A DNA stretch of 64,000 nucleotides, from positions 62,001 through 126,000 of the forward strand of contig CAZICZ010000008.1 in NCBI GenBank assembly GCA_964538025.1. Direction: 5' to 3'. Made by a program: the position numbers and the translations under genes. The notes under the pieces are model-generated. The model worked only from the letters and a program-made list of their open reading frames with translations, made no database searches and was not told the DNA's origin. The stretch comes from UBA5078 sp964538025 (lineage in GTDB: Bacteria; Pseudomonadota; Gammaproteobacteria; Pseudomonadales; Pseudohongiellaceae). Below, piece after piece: positions 7,497-16,306 of the stretch. Position 1 is the stretch's first letter; each line of letters opens with the position of its first letter.

Positions 7497-8306
7497 ATGA
7501 AGTTGGTGTCTTTCGACATTTTCCGCACCTTGGGATTCCCCAATACGACCGTGATCAAGGCGGAGCACATCGCCCGCCACAAGACTCTGCTGCAGGAAGC
7601 CGACTGGGTGCTTTACCCCGAATACTGGCAGCTCAATGGCCTGCTTTACGGGCTGAAGTGCCGCATCTTTCCAAGCGAGGCAAGCTATCGCATCGGGCAT
7701 GACAAAATAGAGATGACACGGGCGTTCGAACTGATTGCCCCGGCCAATACCCCACTGACGCTGATCCATGGAAACACCCCGGAATACCGGGACCTGATCT
7801 GGGATACCCTGCCTGCTCCCTTTGTGGCGAAGCTGCCGCGGGCGAGCATGGGAGAGGGCGTGTGGTTGATCGAAACGCGGGAAGACTGGCATCGCTACTG
7901 CGACCGTACACCGACCCTCTATGCCCAGGAATATCTGCCGATTGACCGCGACGTGCGCGTCGTGGTGGTTGGCGACAAGGTGGTTACCGCTTACTGGCGA
8001 TTGCAATCTGCGCAGGGTTTTTACAACAACGTCGCCAAGGGCGGCACTGTTGACCTCTCTCCCGTGCCCGAGGCGGCACTCACCCTTGCGCTGTCACTCG
8101 CACACGCTCTCGAGGTTGACCACGCCGGATTCGATATCGCGATGGTGGGAGGGCATCCCTATGTACTGGAATTCAATCGCTTGTTTGGCAATCAGGGGCT
8201 TGGGAAAGGCAGCGAATTACGCGACGCAATTCTGGAATACCTGATCAAAAGAAGCAAACCGGAAGGGCCTGAGCGGCCCGCCCCGGTTCTGCCAGTTGCC
8301 GTATAA
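7497..8306 (+). CDS. ATP-grasp enzyme, RimK-like
   Basis: A 269-residue protein with the ATP-grasp layout. An N-terminal domain is followed by FVAKLPRASMGEGVWLI (ATP lysine and glycine loop), YAQEYLPIDRDVRVVVVGD (adenine-binding hinge and substrate strand) and, near the C-terminus, AGFDIAMVGGHPYVLEFNR, whose final E-x-N binds magnesium. Such enzymes ligate an amino group to an acylphosphate. RimK-type glutamate or peptide ligation is the closest resemblance, but the acceptor is unknown. It is shorter than RimK of E. coli (about 300 residues). It lies 71 bp ahead of a GNAT gene on the same strand and has its own promoter. Confidence 0.75.
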   Translation: MKLVSFDIFRTLGFPNTTVIKAEHIARHKTLLQEADWVLYPEYWQLNGLLYGLKCRIFPSEASYRIGHDKIEMTRAFELIAPANTPLTLIHGNTPEYRDLIWDTLPAPFVAKLPRASMGEGVWLIETREDWHRYCDRTPTLYAQEYLPIDRDVRVVVVGDKVVTAYWRLQSAQGFYNNVAKGGTVDLSPVPEAALTLALSLAHALEVDHAGFDIAMVGGHPYVLEFNRLFGNQGLGKGSELRDAILEYLIKRSKPEGPERPAPVLPVAV

Positions 8307-8377
8307 AACAGGCTTGTGATGCCGCTGAATCCGAGGCATCCAAATATCCATATTCACCGGAACCCGCGTGAGCTCTT

Positions 8378-8857
8378 ATGATCATTACACCCTACACTGC
8401 GCAACACGCCACTGCGCTGGCGGATCTTTTTCACGACGCCGTGCACGCCATCGACAAGAGTGTTTACACCTCTGGTCAGAAGGAAGCGTGGGCGCCCACG
8501 CCGCCGGACTATCGCCAGTGGGCCGATCGACTGACACGCACGCAGCCTTATGTGGCATTGATCCATTCGCGAGTCGCAGGGTTTTGCGAACTGGAAGCAG
8601 ACGGGCATATTGGTTGCCTGTACACCCATCCCGATTTTCAACGGCGGGGGGTCGCCACAGCCCTGTACGCCCATCTGCGCAAAGAGGCGGCGAAACGGGG
8701 ACTGTCGCGACTGTCTGTGGAGGCCTCCCTGATTGCCCGCCCCTTTTTTGAGCATCGCGGTTTTGTGCTGGTACGCACAAACAAGGTGGAACGGCAGGGC
8801 CAGACGCTAGTCAATTTCAGTATGGAAAAACGGCTGAATTCTCCTGTCGCGAGCTGA
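8378..8857 (+). CDS. GNAT-family N-acetyltransferase
   Basis: A 159-residue acetyl-CoA-dependent acetyltransferase. The acetyl-CoA-binding motif A is visible as LYTHPDFQRRGVATALYAHL around residues 80-100, followed by the motif B region FFEHRGFVLV. The N-terminal part with a conserved Trp and YRQW is like YafP-type acetyltransferases. The substrate is unknown. It lies in line with the ATP-grasp gene (71 bp upstream) and the DUF486 gene, and could share their transcript. Confidence 0.8.
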   Translation: MIITPYTAQHATALADLFHDAVHAIDKSVYTSGQKEAWAPTPPDYRQWADRLTRTQPYVALIHSRVAGFCELEADGHIGCLYTHPDFQRRGVATALYAHLRKEAAKRGLSRLSVEASLIARPFFEHRGFVLVRTNKVERQGQTLVNFSMEKRLNSPVAS

Positions 8858-8902
8858 TCCGCGGCGCACTTGTCACGCAATCTCCCCCTTTGGATATCCA
8901 CT

Positions 8903-9253
8903 ATGCCTCCCATTCTCGCCTCTGTCGGGCTACTGCTGTGCAGTAATGTGTTCATGACCTTTGCCTGGTATGCCCATCTGAAAGAACTGAACAACAAACC
9001 CTGGATCATTGCAGCCCTGGTGAGCTGGGGCATTGCGCTGCTCGAATACCTGTTTCAGGTACCGGCGAACCGGATTGGCTATTCCGTGCTGTCGGTGGGT
9101 CAGCTGAAGATCATCCAGGAGGTCATCACCCTGAGTGTGTTTGTGCCGTTTTCCGTGATGTATCTGAAAGAACCCCTGAAGCTGGACTATCTTTGGGCAG
9201 GGCTTTGCCTGTTGGGGGCGGTGTACTTCATGTTTCGCTCCCGCCTGGGATAA
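8903..9253 (+). CDS. DMT-type small membrane protein, DUF486
   Basis: A 116-residue integral membrane protein with four predicted hydrophobic segments. It carries the family hallmarks: SNVFMTFAWYAHLK after the first segment, and an EY-x-FQVPANRIG block leading to QLKIIQEVITL. The ATG at 8903 is chosen over an upstream TTG at 8870 because family members begin directly with the first membrane segment. DUF486 proteins have no established substrate; they resemble half of a drug/metabolite transporter. It starts 45 bp after the GNAT gene. Confidence 0.85.
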   Translation: MPPILASVGLLLCSNVFMTFAWYAHLKELNNKPWIIAALVSWGIALLEYLFQVPANRIGYSVLSVGQLKIIQEVITLSVFVPFSVMYLKEPLKLDYLWAGLCLLGAVYFMFRSRLG

Positions 9254-9357
9254 ACGACTGACGCGCGGCTTTTCACCCCCCAATTGTCCCCGATCGTTTA
9301 TTGACCAAGTTAGCTCAAAAATTCACCATCTTTTCATTTTGAACTGACGTCGTCCTG

Positions 9358-10473
9358 ATGATTGAACTCCACATTCCCACACTCGGCATTCGCGAGTGGT
9401 GTGTGGCCAATCTGCTCAACGGTGGGATGTTCGTGTTGTACACCCTGGTGGCCAGTGGCGTGGCGCATGCCGATCTCATGCTGCTGATCACCAATATACT
9501 GCGCTTGGCGGCCTCTTCGCTGATTCTGGCAGGAGGCTTTTTCCTGCGGGGTTTTGCAACACCCTGGCCCCTGCGTTACTGGATAATCCTGCTGCCTTTC
9601 TTCCTCGTGATCCCTTGGCTGACCCACGAACCCATCGCGATTCGCGACATCATTCCCGATGCCTATAACGTGTTCACCTTTTTGGGTTTGGCGGTCGTGT
9701 TGTTGTGGCGTACGGAGAGTCGAGGCGAGTTTCTGGCGAATCTGCTGCCAGCGATTTTCTGCGTGTTTTCCGCCATTGCGATGAGCGCCCGACTTGTGGT
9801 GACGCAAACGGGCGACCCGGCACTTCTCACTTCGCTCGAGTTTGCTGCCCTGCCGTTTGTCGTGATGCTGATCTCCACCTTCGGTTGAACCTGCGGCAAT
9901 ATCGTCATGTGCTATTACCGGCTGCAACAGGAAGTCGCCAAGATGGCGCGTCAGGATGCGCTGACGTCATTGCCTAACCGCCGCGCGCTGGAAGAACATC
10001 TGGAGCGGACCTTCGCAGACGCCCGGCGAACCGGCAACCCCTTTGCGCTGATCCTGATCGATCTCAATCGTTTTAAACAGGTGAATGACAAATTCGGGCA
10101 TGCCGCTGGCGATGCGCTTTTCAAGGAATTGGCCTCACGGCTGCAGCAGTTTGTCCGCGATGCAGACATGGCGGGGCGGCTTGGCGGAGACGAGTTCCTG
10201 TTGATATTGCCGCGTGTACGGGATGCGGCATCGGGTGACCTGATGCTGTCCCGGTTGAAACAACATGTCGAAGGGAAGATTTCTGTGTCGGGGCATCCTT
10301 TGACCCTCAGCATCAGCGCAGGGCTTGCCCTGTGGCCAGTCGAGGGTGACAGCGTGGATGCCTTGATGACGGCTGCAGACAAGGCCATGTACCGGGACAA
10401 AAAACGGCATCACGCACGCGACCCTCTCCCCCCGCTGTCATCGGGAAACGAACAGGCAATCTTGGAGGTTTAG
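9358..10473 (+). pseudogene. Diguanylate cyclase with seven-helix-like membrane sensor, interrupted by in-frame TGA
   Basis: Residues 1-176 (9358-9885) form a membrane sensor with about six hydrophobic segments. A TGA at 9886-9888 interrupts the frame, which then continues without shift through TCGNIVMCYYRLQQEV into a GGDEF domain (9907-10473). The cyclase half is intact: DxLTxLPNRR start, substrate Asp/Asn region, RDAD inhibitory I-site exactly five residues before GGDEF, and an ADKAMY end. The simplest reading is a single TGG-to-TGA change. If real, the cyclase would lose its membrane sensor or be made only by reinitiation at ATG 9907. Expression of two separate polypeptides is possible but unproven. 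A sequencing error is equally possible. Confidence 0.75.
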
Positions 10474-10877
10474 GGAATCGGGTGCAGGACGACCGGGACG
10501 CTGTGGGCGCGATCCCCATCGAGAAAGCGGCGGAAACGGTCTCCCCAGGTATATTTCTCCGCCATCAGGGCATTGATACGGGTGCGCTTGTCCTCCCGAA
10601 CTTCTGCCCGATAGTGACCGCTCACCCCGTTGCGAGTCAGCTCGACGGCGTAATTGTCCTTTATGCGGGCAAGCCAGATCATCTCGGGATTTCCGGCACG
10701 CAGATACTGTTGCCCTTCATCATCGACCACCCACAGTCGGGTTACCACCCGCTCGTTCTGCGCATCGAGGGTATGCAGTTCCACCACTTCGACACGCTCC
10801 GTCGCCACGCGGGCGCCAATCAGTAGTAGCAGAAAGCCCGTGAAGGCTATCCCGACAAGCCAAAAGAACACTTTCAT
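10470..10877 (-). CDS. Small membrane-anchored protein, DUF2255-like, function unknown
   Basis: A 135-residue protein with one N-terminal membrane anchor (about 3-22). The rest reads as a small beta-barrel-like domain: LWVVDDEG, QQYLRAG, NYAVELTRNG, then ALMAEKYTWGDRF and a C-terminal VPVVLHPIP. The pattern recalls DUF2255 or split-barrel flavin-binding folds, but I could not establish this. The start has GGGAG upstream. It is convergent with the cyclase gene and their ends overlap by 4 bp. Confidence 0.6.
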   Translation of the reverse strand: MKVFFWLVGIAFTGFLLLLIGARVATERVEVVELHTLDAQNERVVTRLWVVDDEGQQYLRAGNPEMIWLARIKDNYAVELTRNGVSGHYRAEVREDKRTRINALMAEKYTWGDRFRRFLDGDRAHSVPVVLHPIP

Positions 10878-10981
10878 TTCCCACTCCCGCCCGGAAAATC
10901 TGCAGGCATGGTAACAGAGCGCTTGCGCACGCTGCTACAATCATCCCACGCTCCCCATGCCGACACAGCGAGGTTGTCACG

Positions 10982-11848
10982 ATGTCTTCTTCCGACCCGA
11001 TAACGCCACTCGTTTCGGTTGCCTGGCTCGCCGAGGCGCTGAAGGCACCGCAGGATCTGGTGGTTCTGGATGCCAGCTGGCATATGCCCGCCACACAACG
11101 GGACGGTGAGGAGGAGTGGCGGCATGAGCGCCTTCCCAACGCCCGCTTCTTCGATTTTGATCGCCGGATTTGTGACCGGGACAGCGCGCTGCCCCACATG
11201 ATGCCCACTCCGGACCTGTTCACATCCGAAATCCAGCGCCTCGGCGTGAATCACACCAGTACCGTGGTCGTTTATGACAGCCTGGGCGTGCAGACCAGCC
11301 CCCGGGCCTGGTGGATGCTGCGCGCGATGGGGTTCAGCCGTTGCGCCGTTCTGGACGGAGGACTCCCTGCCTGGAAAGCTGCCGGACTTCCGCTGTCCTC
11401 AGGTGAGGGCCAGACGCCCCCTGTCGGCGATTTTGTAGCCCGCGCGCAGCCCTCCATGATCAGTGACTGGCGGGAAGTGTTGCTTGCCACCACGTCCTCG
11501 AGCGTGTGCATTCTGGATGCGAGATCTGCAGACCGCTTCTACGGGCGGGCACCGGAACCGCGTGCCGGTCTGCGCGGGGGACACATGCCGGGCGCACTCA
11601 GTCTTCCCTTTGATTCCCTGATCGAAAACGGTCACTTTCGCCCGCGTGAACAGTTGCAGGAAACCTTCGCGACATTGGTGCCCGGCACGCAGCGCATCAT
11701 TGCCACGTGCGGGTCGGGCGTCACCTCCTGCGTCATCGCACTCGCCGCCCATCTGGCAGGCCACCGTGACATCGCGGTCTACGACGGTTCATGGACGGAA
11801 TGGGGCGCCGATGCGCATCTGCCGGTGACCTGCAATCCGTCTCGGTGA
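10982..11848 (+). CDS. sseA: 3-mercaptopyruvate sulfurtransferase, two rhodanese domains
   Basis: A 288-residue tandem rhodanese protein. The inactive N-terminal domain (about 8-135) includes DASWHMP and LPNARFFD. The catalytic C-terminal domain (about 165-280) ends in the loop CGSGVTSC, whose first Cys carries the persulfide. CGSGVT is the loop typical of mercaptopyruvate sulfurtransferases, as opposed to the CRKGVT type of thiosulfate sulfurtransferases. It transfers sulfur from 3-mercaptopyruvate to cyanide or thiols in the cytoplasm. Length matches the family. It is flanked by a divergent small gene and followed by a membrane-protein gene with its own promoter. Confidence 0.9.
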   Translation: MSSSDPITPLVSVAWLAEALKAPQDLVVLDASWHMPATQRDGEEEWRHERLPNARFFDFDRRICDRDSALPHMMPTPDLFTSEIQRLGVNHTSTVVVYDSLGVQTSPRAWWMLRAMGFSRCAVLDGGLPAWKAAGLPLSSGEGQTPPVGDFVARAQPSMISDWREVLLATTSSSVCILDARSADRFYGRAPEPRAGLRGGHMPGALSLPFDSLIENGHFRPREQLQETFATLVPGTQRIIATCGSGVTSCVIALAAHLAGHRDIAVYDGSWTEWGADAHLPVTCNPSR

Positions 11849-11853
11849 GCATG

Positions 11854-11880
11854 GGACATGTCCGATTTTTTGCGTATACT
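11854..11880 (+). promoter_or_regulatory. Candidate promoter with palindrome ahead of the VC0807-like gene
   Basis: A good -10 element, TATACT, lies at 11875-11880. The perfect palindrome GGACATGTCC at 11854-11863 falls where the -35 region would be, so it may be an operator that replaces a weak -35. Confidence 0.4.
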
Positions 11881-11923
11881 CGCCCTTCGCACTATCGCCT
11901 GACATGTCTGTACGAGTTTCCAA

Positions 11924-12676
11924 ATGTCTGATGAAAAACAGGAAATCACGGCGCCTTTGACGCCTGCTGCAACGCCTGCCGCGGCTCCGCCCAAGGGCGG
12001 GTTTCTGGCCAATCTGGCGTTTAACATCATTATTCCCGTGTTCATTCTGAGCAAGTTGAGTGCCGATGACAGCCTCGGCCCGACCCTGAGCATTGTTTTT
12101 GCTCTTGCATTCCCGATTGGCTATGGCCTCTGGGATCTCCGGCAATCGGGCAAGGTGAATGCCTTCTCGATTCTCGGCGTTGTCAGTGTATTTCTGACCG
12201 GCGGCATCAGCCTTCTGGAACTGGACCCCCAATACATCGCCATCAAGGAAGCGACCATCCCCGCCATCATCGGCTTTGCCGTCCTGTTTACCCAGCGCAC
12301 CCGTTTTCCGCTCGTGAAAACCCTCATTCTCAATGCCCAACTGGTTCGCGTGGACGCCCTGTACGAGGCGCTGGCGCAAAAGGGCACCACCTCGACGTTC
12401 GAGCGCCGGATGGGACAGGCGTCCTTTATCGTTGCCGGTTCCTTTTTTGTGTCTTCGGTGCTGAATTTCCTGCTCGCAAAAATCATCCTCGTGAGCCCCC
12501 CGGGCACGACCGAATTCAGTGAAGAACTGGGGAAAATGACAGCGCTGAGCTATCCGGTCATCGCGCTGCCCAGCATGATTATCCTGATGCTGGCGATCTG
12601 GTTTGTGTTCTCCCAGATCCGCAAGCTGACGGGAGAGAGCCTCGAACATTTTCTCGTCGATCAGGACGCCACCTGA
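11924..12676 (+). CDS. VC0807-family integral membrane protein
   Basis: A 250-residue protein. A proline/alanine-rich N-terminal tail (about 1-27) is followed by about six membrane segments, starting with NLAFNIIIPVFILSKL. A central cytoplasmic loop has TQRTRFPLVKTL and a charged stretch, FERRMGQAS, before the last helices. I recognise the overall pattern as the VC0807 family, which has no established biochemical function. It stands alone between the sulfurtransferase and cytochrome genes. Confidence 0.65.
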   Translation: MSDEKQEITAPLTPAATPAAAPPKGGFLANLAFNIIIPVFILSKLSADDSLGPTLSIVFALAFPIGYGLWDLRQSGKVNAFSILGVVSVFLTGGISLLELDPQYIAIKEATIPAIIGFAVLFTQRTRFPLVKTLILNAQLVRVDALYEALAQKGTTSTFERRMGQASFIVAGSFFVSSVLNFLLAKIILVSPPGTTEFSEELGKMTALSYPVIALPSMIILMLAIWFVFSQIRKLTGESLEHFLVDQDAT

Positions 12677-12823
12677 GGCACGGCGGACACCCCTGCACGC
12701 GGGATGAAAGGCGCAGCGTGACGCGCCAGATAGCCGCACATCACACGACATTGATGTACACTTTGTGCCTGTCCGACGCCACGGCGTCAAAGAATTCGGA
12801 GCCTTAGCCTCAGGAGCCTGATC

Positions 12824-13336
12824 ATGATGACCTTCACCCTTCGTGCGTTTAAACCTTGTCTGCTGGTTCTGGCAATTGCCGCACTGGGGGCCTGTGGCGA
12901 GACGCCGCCTGAGTCCTCGACGGGTGATACCGATGCCACGGCGTATAACCTGCAACTCGACATCAAGGGATTCATGAACATGGTGATGGACCCTGTTTCG
13001 GATGTCCTGTGGGATTACGCCGGATGGGTCGACGACGTCAACACGGGCTACGAAGAACTGTACCCGGAGACAGATGAGGAATGGCTGCTCGTGCAGCAAA
13101 AAGCCGCGCAATTGATCGAGGCAGCGAATGCACTGGCGCTCCCCGGCCGCGCAGTGGACAACGATGGCTGGATCACCTATTCCAACGCCATGGCCACCGC
13201 CGCCTCTCTGGCATATGCGGCTGCGCAGTCCCACAGTAAAGAGGATTTTTTCCAGGCCGGCGCCCAGATATACAGTGTCTGCTCCGCCTGCCATCAATCC
13301 TATAACCCTGAAATTTCCCGGTTTACCAAAGAGTAG
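12824..13336 (+). CDS. Lipoprotein with C-terminal haem-binding CxxCH, cytochrome c'-like
   Basis: A 170-residue protein. The signal sequence ends in lipobox LGAC (Cys24), so it should be lipid-anchored and exposed to the periplasm. A single CSACH haem motif (Cys153, Cys156, His157) lies close to the C-terminus after a helical region, as in cytochrome c' and c-556-type four-helix bundles. It is the first gene of a tight operon with a HupE-like transporter (12 bp gap) and a membrane protein. A role in redox handling of whatever the operon transports is inference. Confidence 0.8.
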   Translation: MMTFTLRAFKPCLLVLAIAALGACGETPPESSTGDTDATAYNLQLDIKGFMNMVMDPVSDVLWDYAGWVDDVNTGYEELYPETDEEWLLVQQKAAQLIEAANALALPGRAVDNDGWITYSNAMATAASLAYAAAQSHSKEDFFQAGAQIYSVCSACHQSYNPEISRFTKE

Positions 13337-13347
13337 GAACATCCACC

Positions 13348-14070
13348 ATGCCGAGGCCAGTGAGCCGCAGTAATGCCTGTGGAGGATCTTTTGCGTGGTT
13401 ATGTCTGCTGCCTTTGTGGTTTCTGGCTCAGAGCGCGTTTGCCCATACCATCACAGGGAATGACGCCAACTATATCCAGGTCATCAATGGCCCCGCCATC
13501 GCGCCTTTTGTCTACCTCGGTGCGAAACACATGGTCACTGGCATCGACCACTTGTTGTATCTTTTCGGTGTCGTCTTTTTTCTTTACCGTCCGGTTCATA
13601 TTCTCCAGTACGTCTCTTTGTTTGCCCTGGGTCACAGCATCACCTTGCTTGCCGGAGTCCTCGCTAACCTGCAGGTCAATGCATTTTTGATTGATGGCAT
13701 TATCGGCCTGTCGATTGTGTATAAAGCCTTCGAAAATCTCGGAGGATTCTCACGACTTGGCCGCCTTCGCCCTAACCCTAAAATCGCCGTGCTGTGTTTC
13801 GGACTCTTTCATGGTCTGGGTCTCGCGACCAAATTACAGGCCTTCGCCCTGAGCCAGAACGGTCTGGTGACCAATATCGTCAGCTTTAACCTGGGTGTCG
13901 AAATGGGTCAGCTTTTGGCGCTTTCCGGCATTCTGCTGGTGATCACCCTGCTGCGACGCCAACAGGGTTTTTCCTCGTATGCGCTCGTCATCAACACGCT
14001 GCTGATGGCCGGCGGCTTTGCACTGAGCGCTTATCAATTCACTGCCCTGGCCACCGCCCTGTCAGGCTGA
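13348..14070 (+). CDS. HupE/UreJ-family metal permease-like membrane protein
   Basis: A 240-residue protein with a signal-like first segment ending AFA-HT, then about six membrane helices. Family hallmarks are visible: G-x-x-HMVTGIDHLLYL in the first half, LGHSITLL, and FGLFHGLGLA in the second half. The histidines in these blocks are thought to handle nickel or cobalt in HupE/UreJ proteins. No hydrogenase or urease genes accompany it. Its neighbours are a haem lipoprotein (12 bp upstream) and a single-helix membrane protein (20 bp downstream), so this is probably a different use of the fold. Substrate is unknown. Confidence 0.85.
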   Translation: MPRPVSRSNACGGSFAWLCLLPLWFLAQSAFAHTITGNDANYIQVINGPAIAPFVYLGAKHMVTGIDHLLYLFGVVFFLYRPVHILQYVSLFALGHSITLLAGVLANLQVNAFLIDGIIGLSIVYKAFENLGGFSRLGRLRPNPKIAVLCFGLFHGLGLATKLQAFALSQNGLVTNIVSFNLGVEMGQLLALSGILLVITLLRRQQGFSSYALVINTLLMAGGFALSAYQFTALATALSG

Positions 14071-14089
14071 ACACGCTGCGGAGACTTCT

Positions 14090-14680
14090 ATGAACGAGCA
14101 TCCCTCGCCCTCCGGGGAAAACGCACGGCCGGTGGCTACCGGACGACAATTGCTGCTGGCGACCGTGACGGCACTGTCGCTGGCCTCGGCTGCCCTGCTA
14201 ATCGCGATTCTCCCCGCGGAGTTTGGCATCGATCCCCTAGGCACTGGGAGGGCACTGGGATTGCTGGAGCTCGCCGACGCCAATGACTCGCCGTTTGAGA
14301 AAACGGCACAGGGGCACCAGCAGGAGCGAATGGAGTTTTTTCTGGAGCCGTATCAGTCGCTCGAATACAAATACCATCTGAGTGAGGACAGCACGATGGT
14401 GTTCTCATGGCAGGCGAGCTCGGATTTGTACGTCGACATGCATGCCGACCCGGACGGGTTTGAAGGAGACGAGTACGTGCAGAGCTTTGAAAAGGCCACG
14501 AGTCGTGGCAGTGCTGGCGTCTATCATGCGCCGTTTACCGGCATCCATGGCTGGTTCTGGGAGAATCGCAGTTTCGAGAACGTCGTGCTGGTGCTGGAGA
14601 GCGCCGGATTCTATGACAGCGCCGTCCTGTTTCGAGATGGAGGCCGTTTCGACCGGGAGGTCACACCCGCCCTGCCGTAA
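14090..14680 (+). CDS. Membrane-anchored periplasmic protein linked to HupE
   Basis: A 196-residue protein: a short cytoplasmic tail, one membrane helix at about 22-42, and a periplasmic domain rich in aromatic and acidic residues (LEYKYHLSEDSTMVFSWQAS, then DLYVDMHADPDGFEGDEYV and HGWFWENRS). It follows the HupE gene by 20 bp. No enzyme motif is recognised. The acidic stretch could bind metal ions, a guess that fits the neighbour but is not shown by sequence. Confidence 0.7.
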   Translation: MNEHPSPSGENARPVATGRQLLLATVTALSLASAALLIAILPAEFGIDPLGTGRALGLLELADANDSPFEKTAQGHQQERMEFFLEPYQSLEYKYHLSEDSTMVFSWQASSDLYVDMHADPDGFEGDEYVQSFEKATSRGSAGVYHAPFTGIHGWFWENRSFENVVLVLESAGFYDSAVLFRDGGRFDREVTPALP

Positions 14681-14684
14681 ATAA

Positions 14685-14715
14685 AACGCCCTCGCCGAAT
14701 CCCGGCAAGGGCGTT
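14685..14715 (-). terminator. Terminator between convergent genes
   Basis: AACGCCCTCGCCG pairs with CGGCAAGGGCGTT (one mismatch) around a short AT loop. On the minus strand the hairpin is followed by TTTTATTT, so it chiefly terminates the DUF6152 gene. On the plus strand there is no U-run. Confidence 0.75.
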
Positions 14716-14744
14716 AGACGTGGGACCTTGAGCGCGTCCCGTGA

Positions 14745-15188
14745 TTAGCGGTCTGTCGGATCGGATCCGTCTTGCGGCGCGCCTGTACCAGAAGACCCCA
14801 TGAACAGCTTGCGGCCATCCGGGAAGGTAATATCACGGCCATTGCCGCGGCACTCGGGAGAACACAGACGATCCTTACTCTGATAGCCGGTCACAATAAT
14901 TTCAGTGCCGATCTGCAGGGAATCCCGGTTGATACCGCGACGCAGCAGAGTATTGGGCGTACCGCCCTCGACCATCCAGGCCTGCTGAGAGCCATCGTCA
15001 TTGGTGTGCATCAGATGGATCCAGGAATGCGGATTGATCCACTCCACGCGCGTGATCGGGCCACGCAGCGCAATCGGCAGGTTGGCATCAAATTCTGCCG
15101 AGAATGCATGGTGCGCTGACGCCGGCATGGACACCGCCGCCAGTGCGGCAGCGACGGACGCAGCCATCAGTACTTGTTTCATTTTCAT
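14745..15188 (-). CDS. DUF6152-family periplasmic protein
   Basis: A 147-residue exported protein. The start is taken at 15188 (MKMKQVLMAAS) because GGGTGGAG lies just upstream and the resulting signal peptide (about 1-26, ending ASA-HH) is typical. The mature part begins HHAFSAEFD and contains a PITRVEWINPHSWIHL block and two cysteines (LCSPEC), the DUF6152 pattern. Function is unknown. The HH N-terminus would suit metal binding, by inference only. It lies 47 bp downstream of a lipoprotein gene with which such proteins often co-occur. Confidence 0.8.
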   Translation of the reverse strand: MKMKQVLMAASVAAALAAVSMPASAHHAFSAEFDANLPIALRGPITRVEWINPHSWIHLMHTNDDGSQQAWMVEGGTPNTLLRRGINRDSLQIGTEIIVTGYQSKDRLCSPECRGNGRDITFPDGRKLFMGSSGTGAPQDGSDPTDR

Positions 15189-15235
15189 ATCTCCACCCCT
15201 TTGCGTTAATTCATCTAGTCTTATGATCGATTGGC

Positions 15236-16138
15236 TCATTGTCCGAAGAGTTCCGCCTCTCGTCCTTTGCGGTACTTCCCGTACATCAGCTCTTCCACAA
15301 ACTCCACACATTTAAACTGGGGGAGTTCGAAGCCTTCTTCAAGCCGCCGGTAGATCGGCATCTTGATTGTCCAGGGCCGCTCGAAGATATCCGGATCTTC
15401 CATCGTGGCCTCGTACTGGATAACGTTTTCGCTGACCATCGTATAGCGCTCGGTCACCTTTAATTTGTACGTGTGGTAATTGCCCGCGCGATCGAACCAG
15501 GTGCGATCATCAAGCCCGGTCACTTCTACCACAAAGGTATCGCCATCCCAAACCCCGTAGGACTGTCCCATCCAGGCATCCAGTGGTGCTTCGCCCGGGT
15601 CTTCCAGGTACACATTACGCACCGCCCCGGCAAAGGAATAGGCAATGAAAAACGCCTTGTCACTCTGAAAAATCTGGAACGGATGGGGTAAATACGTCGC
15701 TCTGGGCACTCCCGGCATATAGCACTTGATTTCGGGATCACTGCTTAACCAGTTTTCCTGATTCGTCTGGCGTTGTGCGAGCGCTTCAGGCTTGTAGGGA
15801 ATGCGCCCGCCTTCCACAACACCGAAACTTGCAGGTACGGCGCCGACGGCGCCCAAGGCAACGATCTCGGGTGCCGGGACGGGCACAAAGTCACCCGGGA
15901 CCAAGGCAAATGCCGCTTTGGGCGGGGCAGACTCCAGATTGTTGTTCGCGGTGCTCAACACCTGCCAGATGCCGTTGAAATCGGGTTTGCCATCCGGGGT
16001 GCGAGGAATCGTGCTCGCTGTGGCGTTTGACGTGACGGCCTGTGCTTGTCCCGGCGCATTGTCCGCCGGTGAACAGGCAAACAGTGTCACCAAAACTGAT
16101 GCGGCGAGCGTTGTTATTTTTTGTGGTGTAGACGCCAT
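15236..16138 (-). CDS. Exported lipoprotein of unknown function, partner of DUF6152 gene
   Basis: A 300-residue protein. The start at 16138 has AAGGGGAG five bases upstream. A signal sequence ends in LFAC, a lipobox. The mature protein begins with a linker, then IPRTPDGKPDFNGIWQVLS, a block recurrent in exported proteins of environmental proteobacteria, and later YLPHPFQIFQSDKAFFIAYSF and WDGDTFVVEVTGLDDRTWFD. These look like repeated beta strands. No catalytic motif is recognised. Operon with the DUF6152 gene is likely from the 47-bp gap. Confidence 0.75.
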   Translation of the reverse strand: MASTPQKITTLAASVLVTLFACSPADNAPGQAQAVTSNATASTIPRTPDGKPDFNGIWQVLSTANNNLESAPPKAAFALVPGDFVPVPAPEIVALGAVGAVPASFGVVEGGRIPYKPEALAQRQTNQENWLSSDPEIKCYMPGVPRATYLPHPFQIFQSDKAFFIAYSFAGAVRNVYLEDPGEAPLDAWMGQSYGVWDGDTFVVEVTGLDDRTWFDRAGNYHTYKLKVTERYTMVSENVIQYEATMEDPDIFERPWTIKMPIYRRLEEGFELPQFKCVEFVEELMYGKYRKGREAELFGQ

Positions 16139-16306
16139 CGACACTCCCCTTATAGTCGGGCGATATAAACACTTACAAAATGGAGTGTCAAGCCAAACAC
16201 GGCAGGCCGAAGAAGCGCTGACATGCCCTGATTTCGCGGGTTTCAGGGCATTAAAATCCCGGGAATCCGTGGCATCGGCGGAACGAAAATCTCAGGCCAG
16301 CTTGCC

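Noticed and set aside
9886..9888. Selenocysteine at the TGA in the diguanylate cyclase
   Set aside because: The codon falls at a domain linker, no SECIS-like hairpin follows directly, and GGDEF proteins have no known selenocysteine there.
11789..13342. A long open frame on the minus strand across the VC0807-like and cytochrome genes
   Set aside because: It is antisense to three clear genes, has low-complexity composition (His, Gln, Arg rich) and no family features. High-GC third positions create such frames.
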